Assembly (NCBI GenBank): GCA_003254885.1
Contig: QANT01001102.1
Location: 1 to 37,800, forward strand
Direction: 5' to 3'
DNA: 37,800 nt
Source of the DNA: Purshia tridentata
Taxonomy: Eukaryota > Streptophyta > Magnoliopsida > Rosales > Rosaceae
Position numbers and translations under genes: made by a program. The notes under the pieces were generated by a model that saw nothing but the letters and a program-made list of their open reading frames with translations, ran no database searches and had not been told where the DNA came from. This document shows positions 30,063 to 37,800 of the stretch, in pieces. The stretch's first letter is position 1. Each line of letters opens with the position of its first letter.

Positions 30063-30835
30063 TGTAGAATACGTCATCAATTCACATGTGCAAACACCCC
30101 CACAACAGAATACAGGGGCAGAGAGAAAAAACTAACACCTTGAAGAGATCTGTCAGAGTATGCTACATGCAAAGAATGTACCAAGAAGGTTTTGGGCTGA
30201 AGCCATGAAAACTGTGGCACATGTGATGAACAAACTCCCTCAACCAAGGTTAGAATTTGTTTCACCCTTTGAAAAATTGTGGGGTATGAAACCTACAGTC
30301 AGTTACTTTCGAGTATTTAGTTGTGTGTGCTACGTATTTGTTCCAAGTTATCTACGTAGCAAGTTCGACAAAAAGGCGATTAGATGTATCTTTGTAGGAT
30401 ACGACAGTTAGAGAAAAAAGTGGAAATGTTGTGATCCTACAAATGGAAGGTGCTACACATCATGAGATGTGGTGTTTGATGAAGCATCGTTCTGGTGGTC
30501 CTCAGAAAAAGAGGTGTTACCAGACTCAAAAGAAATTGAAGATAAGCTACAGCAGAAGATGGGGGAACAAACTACTCAAGTCTAATCGAGTCCAGATAAG
30601 CCTGAGGATTCGCTTGACGATGACGATGCTAGCCAAGAAATAACTCAGAATCCTTGGCAAACTGGTGTATATCAGCCACCAGTTAGTGAAGTAGAAGAAT
30701 CAAGCCAACAGTCACAACTCAGAAGGTCAACGAGAATACGAAAGCCAAATCCTAAATATGCCAACGCAACCATAGCAGAAGAAGCAGTCGAATTGTTTGA
30801 AGAAGCATCACAAAATCCCGAGTAGCTTAAAACTA
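30063..30835 (+). pseudogene. Copia integrase C-terminal part and linker, pseudogene
   Basis: It resumes at the RIRHQFTCANTP segment near 30,066, shifts by one base in the C-run (~30,100), then reads QQNTGAERKN with the catalytic-type Glu (GAG 30,121-30,123). RRFWAEAMKTVAHVMNKLP and PFEKLWGMKP are typical of the copia integrase end. STRIRKPNPKY is the usual linker motif before RT. In-frame stops are at 30,133, 30,409, 30,463, 30,583 and 30,823. Confidence 0.88.
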
Positions 30836-31535
30836 TGGGAGAAGAGATCACTGCGCTTGAGCAAAATCAAACTTGGAAACTAGTGCCAAAGTCAAGAAAT
30901 GTGAAACCCATATCATGTGTGTATAAGATAAAATGTCGTCCTAATGGATCAATCGAGAGGTACAAGGCTCGGTTGGTGGCTCGAGGGTTCTCTCAGTAGT
31001 ATGGAGTAGACTATTATGAAACGTTTAGTCTAGTGGCAAAGCTTGCAACCGTACAAGTTCTACTTGCACTTACAACCAACAAAGGCAGGAATTTGTACCA
31101 GATGGATGTGAAAAATGCCTTTCTACATGGGGAGTTGGACCAGGAGATCTACATGATGCAGCCAATGGGCTTTGAAAGCAAATTCATCCCGAGTATGTGT
31201 GTAAGCTGAGAAAGGCACTTTACGGATTAAAGTAGGCACCAAAAGCATGGTACGGTAAGATTGCTGAATTTCTCTCTCAAAGCAGTTACTCTATAGCACC
31301 TGCAGATTCCAATTTATTCGTCAAAGCTAATGGAGGAAAGTTAACTGTCGTGCTGGTATACGTGAATAACTTAATCATCACTGGTGATGATGAGATAGAA
31401 ATTTGTCTAACAAAGGAAAATTTGTCAGTTCGCTTCTAGATAAAAGAACTTGGTCAACTTAAGCACTTTCTTGGGCTAGAGGTTGATCGCACACAAGGAG
31501 GGATATTTCTATGTCAACATAAATATGCAAAAGAT
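30836..31535 (+). pseudogene. Copia reverse transcriptase pseudogene, YVDD changed to YVNN
   Basis: Copia RT blocks are readable: YKARLVARGFSQ, YQMDVKNAFLHGEL, LYGLK..APKAWY, and YVNN (31,359-31,370) in place of the catalytic YVDD, with both Asp codons now Asn. Stops lie at 30,997-30,999, 31,233-31,235 and 31,437-31,439. A frameshift occurs near 31,182. The domain cannot be catalytically active. Confidence 0.93.
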
Positions 31536-32314
31536 TTGTTTCAGAAGTTTAGCATGCTTGAAAGCAAGCCAATCTCAACACCGATGGAGCCCAATGCCAA
31601 GATGTGTGCACACGAAGGCAAAGACTTAGAAGCTGCAACAATATATCGACAATTGGTAGGTAGTTTGATCTACCTGACTTTGACTCAACCTAGCATTTCT
31701 TACGCAGTTGGTGTGATGAGTTGGTACATGCAAGACCCAAAGAAGCCTCATCTAGAAGCACTTCAACAAATATTGAGATATGTAAAGAGTACAATTGACT
31801 ATGGTCTCTTGTACAAGAAAAGTGAAGACTGTAAGCTAGTTGGCTACTCTGACGCAGATTTTGCGGGAGATCATGACACCAAGAGATCAACCACTAGATA
31901 TGTCTTCGGAATTAGTGGTGGAGTAGTTTCATAGTGTAGTAAGAGACAACCGATCATATCTTTGTTAACTACAGAAGCGGAGTACAGGCTGTTGCAATGG
32001 TAGCTCAAGAAACTGCATGGTTGAAACAGTTAATGAATGATCTACACCAACCAATAGATTATTCAATGCCATTATACTGCGACAATCAATCGGCTGTTCG
32101 TTTGGCGGAAAATCCAGTTTTTCACACAAGAACTAAGCATATGGAAATACACTACCATTTTATCAGAGGGAAGGTTCTACAAGAAGAAATTGAGATGCGG
32201 CAGATCAATACAGATGATCAAGTTGCAAACTTGTTCACAAAAGGTTTAAGTACCAGCAAGTTTGAAAAATTTCGTCGTCAACTCAATGTGGTGAGAAGAA
32301 TGAGTTGGTGTTGA
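31536..32314 (+). pseudogene. Copia RT end and RNase H pseudogene
   Basis: Includes [40 protein letters not shown] (RNase H Asp), LYCDNQSAVRLAENPVFHTR and VANLFTKGLS. A TAG at 31,932-31,934 takes the place of a usual Trp codon before CSKRQP, and a frameshift follows near 31,985. The final frame (31,997-32,314) ends in TGA just before the polypurine tract, the normal copia position. Confidence 0.93.
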
Positions 32315-32321
32315 GGGGGAG
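32311..32321 (+). other. Polypurine tract
   Basis: TTGAGGGGGAG abuts the 3' LTR directly, as expected for the plus-strand primer of a copia element. Confidence 0.9.
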
Positions 32322-32777
32322 TGTTAAACATCAACCCTAGTCCTTTTTGAGAAAAGTCTAGAACAAACTAGAGTAATAAAGCATATTAGGAGTATAGCTA
32401 TGTCGGTTAGCTTTCGAGAGATTTCTAAAACTTATCTAAAGTAGTTTTTCTAGACTAGACTAGAAGCTAGTAAAAAATGAGTGATTAATATCTAATGCAC
32501 AAGTCGGTGGGCAATAGGAAAGTCGGCATTCTTGCCTATAAATATGAAATAGATGCTATGGTAAGTCAACTAGCAGGGTGTAGTACAATAAGTGTCCTTC
32601 AAAAGTCTTTAGTGTAGCTTGTGAGTAGTTTTGTGAGTGTTGCTTATAAACTATGAGCTTTTTTTTGTGAGTGATTGTGTTGTAATATTTTATGTCTTTA
32701 ATACAAGTAATTTGTTTACTTGTGTTGTCTCTCTACCAATTTAATATTAGAGTTGTGTACTCTAATATTTCTCAACA
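32322..32777 (+). repeat. Copia 3' LTR
   Basis: 456 bp, TG...CA termini, colinear with the 5' LTR at about 92% identity. The TATA-like TATAAATAT is kept at 32,537-32,545. Confidence 0.95.
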
Positions 32778-32782
32778 GACAA

Positions 32783-33482
32783 TAGAGTTTTAGTCTTTAA
32801 GATGGGTTATTGGGCCTTGTGGGCTGGAATTGGCTATTGGCCGAGAATTTGGGTTAAGTACGTTGGCCTGAACATTGTATGCATCTACTACTCACTAGGG
32901 ACTTTTTCAATAAAAATTTATATTCTTACGAGACAGTCAAAAGAATCATTACATTACATTTGGCCAAAAAAAAAAAAGAGAATCATTACATATCACATTT
33001 GGTCATGAGAGAGAGAGAGAGAGAGATGATAATTACTAGCTAGTACATATACATGCATGACGTGATATGCAAGTGTGGTTACTTGCATACATGATACGAT
33101 CAAGCTATCCATTAACCAAATTCAGGTACGTAATTTGTTGGTGATGTGAAATGGATTAAAAGGTTCAAATGTCAGTCTCATCATGCATGGACCAAATTAA
33201 GTGCTTGCCTAAATTTGTTGTTTGAATCGTGCAAAACCCAACAACATATCACTTAATTTTATGTAACTTAATACGTTATTTACCATTTTGTTTTTTCCGC
33301 TTCAACAATATATGATTTATAATTTGGAACTGTTTTAATTAAATCTCACTTATAAACGATTATTTAAAAAAAATTAGTCAAATCTTACAAATTTATTGTG
33401 CTTAAATTAACATTGCTATGCATGTTAAGATTGAAGAAAAGTGGCTCGGTTAAAGCATTGGCACAATCTCAAGTTGCGAATA
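32783..33482. other. Intergenic DNA, no gene seen
   Basis: Contains a short duplicated AGAATCATTACAT..CACATTTGG block around an A-run (about 32,940-33,003). Nothing else was recognised. Confidence 0.6.
33007..33026 (+). repeat. GA microsatellite (10 units)
   Basis: Uninterrupted (GA)10. GAGA-rich tracts are common in plant promoters, but no gene follows here that I can recognise. Confidence 0.95.
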
Positions 33483-33593
33483 AAGCAATTTAGGCATCCA
33501 TTTCAAAATCAATTGGCAATGGGAGGAGTAGTTCAAACCCTTATAAATCACTAGTAAAGCCTTCACATCTTTAATGTAAGATTTCTCTCAACA
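33483..33593 (-). mobile_element. Solo LTR of the TRIM family
   Basis: Aligns along its length to the TRIM LTR at 26,927-27,035: AGGCATCCAT, AATTGGCAATGGGAGGAGTA, CTTCACATC..AATGTAAGATTTCTC and a CTCAACA end at 33,593. No partner LTR or primer-binding site is adjacent, so it is a solo LTR or a fragment. Confidence 0.75.
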
Positions 33594-36500
33594 GTGACAT
33601 CTTAATTAATAAAACCTTATAGCTATTTGGTGCAGCTGATAACTATAATTAAAGAGAATATATATAAGCATATGTGGTGTGTATGAGTGGTGAGTAATTA
33701 GATTCGGACCACACAACAACATGAGCAGAATATTAATCTTTCTTCTCTTTTGCTAAGGTCGTTGTCATATGTATGTATGCGTATGCGGTGTGCAAGAGGT
33801 TAAAAGGTGGAATGTGGCCAAGGTCGAATAATGGGAACAAACAAAATCTTGAACAGTAAGAAATATACTTGTTTTGGTAAGGGTGGTTATAACACTTGTG
33901 AAGCTGTTGGGCTTCATGGGTACATATAGATATATAATTACTTGCCACTTTAATTTGCCAACCCTACAAACCACTTTCGGTGATGATGAAATCGAACCAA
34001 GAGGCAAATTTTGGTTTTTGCTGGTAAAAGTTGGCAATCTTGTCGCAAGGTTCTTGAACCTTTTTTGTTGTCAAAATTCCAAGTTTCATATATAGCAGTA
34101 TCTGCTATGATGCTATTGGGGTTCTGGTCTTTCTGCTATGATGTGCTAGTCGTTTTGAAGAGAATATATCTATGAACTTTTGACCAAATCTAGGAGGATA
34201 TTTACGATATCAAATTTTGATACGTTAGCCGTACTTATATTTAATTTTCATTAACTTGCATGGCTAAGATTTTACGTAACACTAATTGGGGGTTAAAATT
34301 CTGGGTTATTGAGAATTTATAGAAAAGAGGCACGTACCATATATTGCACAAAAAAGTACGTCCATCTTTCCAAAATGTCATGTATTACATAGAAACATAC
34401 ATGTAATTCATGTAATTATTAGTCAGTCATATCTGAATTAAGATAGTTAAATTAAATTAATATGACAAATATACACATAATTTTCATTGAATATTGTTTG
34501 TGGAATACTAATACACTAATACACTAATACAAAAAGATAAATACACTAAATTCCTTTATTTGGAACAATCCGATGTGGTATTTTATGGAGCTCTGTATGG
34601 GCACTATGCAATTTTCTTGTAATTAATAATTCCATATGAGATATCAATTAGACCAATGATAAAATATTTGAACCAATTTTTGTGCCATATATGTCTCATT
34701 TCCTAGTATGGGTAGAACTAGGTGGACTTTTCCTCGATTAAAAATGTGATACATATATATATGAACCAAAATTAATGTGATACTCCTAACATTACTTATT
34801 AGGCAAATATATTAGAATTATCACACACGTCGACAAAGATCTCTGGCCCACATATATGTGTTGTTGGGGGCTTAGAAGAAAAGTTGTGATATAAGGAATT
34901 GAATTCCATGAATTACCATAAACATGTTATATGCATGCTCTAATCACAACTCCAGCATCCATTATACATGACATGGAATAAAACAGACTCGATCAAAACA
35001 TATAATGGAACCAGTTGAAACATATATTGTTATATATCTTACATTTTTTAATAACTTATTTGAATAATCAAAGAAGATCACACAACTGTCAATTAATGAC
35101 CATATATTTGGTCTAGTGAATAGCATCTTAGTTTTTCTTTTTAAGAAAGAGATCCAAGTTCAAATCTTATAGAAGATAATTGATTAAAAAACAAAATCAC
35201 ACAACTTACAATTAAGTACCCACCAACAAATAGTTATATTAGCAAAGTTGTTTATCATAAATAAAACAGAAGGATAAAAGATAAAAGAGGATTTGCGAAT
35301 TTGTCCCACATATTGGGTTGAGAAACTATTTGGGTTCTTATAGAGTTGAGAAAACAATCAGGACCCTCTTACTACAACGATAATATCATCCTCAACTTAG
35401 CAACATGAAGTACTATAAAATCACATTTTTCGAAGTTCTTCTATGCCGGGCTGAAATTAGCAGAATATATATATAGAGGTGTGAGTTTTATCTGAAAAGG
35501 TGTCATTGCAATTTTGGTAAATATCCTAATGATCGATAGAGATAGACCCTTACTGATTTTATATAAAACAATTGTATTTGATCCAAGCAATTGACCAAGG
35601 CCATACCTGTCAGAGTTTATTCTATCTAGGGATAATTAATCTCCCAAAGTTTCCAGAATATGTTCTATTCGAGATCCTAATTATAATGGTTAGGTCAGAT
35701 CTCTTCGTGCTTCGCGGAGTGGTGTTTTTGTTGGTTTTTATTTATTTATTTTATACTTCAAGTTGTTCCGCATGTGCCTGGCCAAAAAAGAAAAGAAAAA
35801 GTTGTTCCATATGTTATTTGTAAGTACATACATGTCCTATATATGGTTAAATACGTTTTTAGTTCCTGCGTTCTACTCTAAAGACAAATTTGGTAATCGT
35901 GGTTTCAAAATATATATCATTGTTTCATTCTTTATTATGGAAGAGGTGTGATCTAACTTTTCTAATTTGATACTGTAGTTTCATATAAATGAATATATAC
36001 TACTTTTAATTTGTTTCTTAATTCACACAAACAATTACACGTATTTAGATACACAATGCACATCAGGTCCACTTATATTATCAATTTTGCCTGCCATTTA
36101 TTCTCAAAGCAAACTTACAATCATGAAAACTAAATGCGCGTTTTTTGTTAGCAATAGCTAAGTTTGAAACAATCAGCTAGCATTTATGAAAAAATATATA
36201 AAATATACCCAAAGTTAGAACGAAGAAAAAAAAATCTTATTTGACCGATCGACTACGTCTGCATGTTTGAAACTTTGAAGCAGCTAGCTAGTTCTTAACT
36301 TAGTTCATAGGGCACTACAAAGGGGCTACAGAAAATAATATTTGTGTCGTTTTTGTCTAATTTTTGTTGAAATCCGAAATCTTATCCAAATTTTCAACTA
36401 AATCCAAGCTTTAACTCCTTGAAAAAACACGTTAATAATGTGTAGTTGCGTCCATAACTTTGATTTCTCACTAGCTAGATATATGATTGTACATATAAAA

Positions 36501-37539
36501 ATAATTGGGATTGTCTTGACCATGAAGTTTGTTTGTTCGGTCGACCTATCTTATAATAGATTACGAATGCATGAAATATCTACATGTGGTACTCATATAC
36601 CTTGGTTCTCTTAATTGGATGCCGACAATACACTGTGGTTCACTTTAAAGCAGTGGAAAGTCATACATGTTCGAGTCCTTACTTCTCCTTTAGGGCAATG
36701 TAGCCTTCAACATCTTCAATTCTATAGCCCTCAATTAATATACTATATATGATTTGGACCTGAAATGGTCCCTCATATATAATTATATTATATGATTATG
36801 GGCATTTTTTCCTACTTCTGATTGAGTTATTCATTGTATCTATGTTATTTTTGATGTAAAGATTGAGTACGTCTGTTCAAATGTCTAAAATCACAATGTC
36901 CATATTCATTGTATGTATGTTATTGTTGATGATGTCTAATTAAGTTAGCTAGCTTGTGTATATATGAATTCTATTTGAGATCTACATTCTCTGTTTTTTT
37001 ATACTTAACTTTTAATCTTAGTTATATATTAATTATTTAATACTGACAAGCAAAATATAAAATAGATTAGTAGAATTTTTGTGTGAATGACTTATATAAA
37101 TCTTTAAATTTATATTGCACAATTAGAATAAGTAAAAGCATAGAATCCCAAATCTAGAGTGGCAAACGGCTAGCAAAAAATATTAATAAAACGTTTAGAG
37201 TGGTTTTATTTGCACCTGAAAGTTGGCTCACCACTTCCAATTTTGAATGAATTGAGCCGAAAATGATATTATTTCCAAACTGAATAGTCATATTAACTAG
37301 ATTTTTCAACTTAAAAACGAAAGAGATCATCAGATTATAATAGTTGTATTTTCCATCTACCATAATCAAGGTCCCAACTTTGAACCTAGCTAACAATTAA
37401 AGTAGGTTATTTGGTCTGCACCTTAATTAGTATCAAACGACTTTAAACCTACAGTCAGGCTAGTTGGGTCGACCCTCCAGTTTTATGTTAATTCTACACT
37501 ATATCTTATGCACATTCAAGTGTGAGATCTTATATTTAT
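33594..37539. other. Long AT-rich intergenic stretch, no gene recognised
   Basis: Only short frames (up to ~90 codons) occur, with no domains, no coding bias and no splice-consistent partners. No RNA gene, LTR or TIR element was recognised. Short tandem words occur, for example AATACACTAATACACTAATA near 34,505. Confidence 0.6.
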
Positions 37540-37800
37540 AGGATTCTTGATGGAGACCCATTCCATAAGGTATTTAAACGATCCGAACCGTCTATTTTTT
37601 AAGTTTATATTTAAAAATCATCATTGCAAAAAATTAAACAATTCAGAAACTTTTAAGCTATCAAACTTTGATGAAATAAATAGATGAACAAAATATTTCG
37701 ATAAACACTTGAAATTGTGATCATTTAATCAAAAGTCAAATGGTCTCCGATTAATCTAATTTTTTTTAATTGAGCCTAACATGAAGACGTGGGTACTAAA
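37540..37800. mobile_element. Second, diverged copy of the foldback MITE, cut by the window edge
   Basis: CGAACCGTCTATTTTTTAAG, ATTGCAAAAAATTAAACAAT, AGCTATCAAACTTTGATG and ATTTCGATAAA follow the order of the left arm and centre of the MITE at 19,533-19,913. The sequence then begins a diverged inverted arm (TCTCCGATTAATCTAATTTT) and runs out at the window end. Confidence 0.6.

Larger units (their letters stand above)
27486..32782 (+). mobile_element. Full-length but inactive Ty1/copia retrotransposon with GACAA target duplication
   Basis: The element proper is 27,491-32,777. It is flanked by GACAA on both sides (27,486-27,490 and 32,778-32,782) and its LTRs start TGTTAAAC and end CTCAACA. 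Order: LTR, PBS, gag with zinc knuckle, protease, a block of unrelated DNA in place of most of the integrase, integrase end, reverse transcriptase, RNase H, polypurine tract, LTR. Integrase before RT defines copia. Hand comparison of the LTRs gives about 38 differences in 456 positions (~92% identity), so the insertion is not recent. It is inactive: multiple stops, frameshifts and lost catalytic residues. Confidence 0.95.

Noticed and set aside
33733-34095. Overlapping frames on both strands near 33.8-34.1 kb
   Set aside because: No domain, no splice partners, average intergenic composition.
1-37800. CRISPR arrays, operons, tRNA, rRNA and known plant microRNA precursors
   Set aside because: The window is eukaryotic. 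I looked for tRNA-like folds and for several common plant microRNA core sequences by eye and found none. A covariance-model scan would be needed to exclude them fully.

Overview
The window is plant nuclear DNA, most likely from a eudicot. It is AT-rich, has GT..AG introns, and is dense with copia, LINE, TRIM, Mutator-like and foldback elements. Two genic units can be supported: one host gene on the minus strand and one decayed copia retrotransposon on the plus strand. I cannot name the species from sequence alone.

Host gene (about 4,585-17,722, minus strand). Sixteen exons join without a frame break into 606 codons plus stop. They encode the adenylate-forming core of a long-chain acyl-activating enzyme of the plastid AAE15/AAE16 type (long-chain fatty acid:[acyl-carrier-protein] ligase). 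The P-loop-like TSGTTG signature, YGLTET, TGD and the C-terminal PTMK lysine are all intact. The first ~115-120 residues expected for this family (transit peptide and the segment before the first exon found) were not identified. A weak, possibly decayed exon-like stretch lies at 18,181-18,305. The introns carry a TRIM-like element, a Mutator-like foldback, LINE tails with target-site duplications, and four recent short tandem duplications (203, 72, 75 and 85 bp).

Left flank (1-4,500): two neighbouring TIR elements. One (3,346-4,295) has a perfect 9-bp target duplication and the other (about 596-3,288) a near-perfect one, both typical of the Mutator superfamily. Both carry CGAATAAGT/TTCGGT-type minisatellite, with a 33-bp period clear in the larger one.

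Middle (18,000-27,480): a graveyard of repeats. It holds a foldback MITE with ~190-bp arms, a LINE RNase H remnant, an antisense copia RNase H fragment, a broken array of ~450-470-bp repeats that share a translatable motif, a 27-bp minisatellite, and a TRIM whose short internal domain holds four ACGT-core (bZIP/G-box type) sites.

Right part: a complete-ended copia element (27,491-32,777) with 455/456-bp LTRs, a GACAA target duplication, a PBS and a polypurine tract. Its gag-pol is dead: many stops and frameshifts, a changed protease site (DSG to DSR), a changed RT site (YVDD to YVNN), and most of the integrase replaced by unrelated DNA. A solo TRIM LTR (33,483-33,593) and a second, partial copy of the foldback MITE (from about 37,540) follow. 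No gene is recognised from 33,600 to 37,800.
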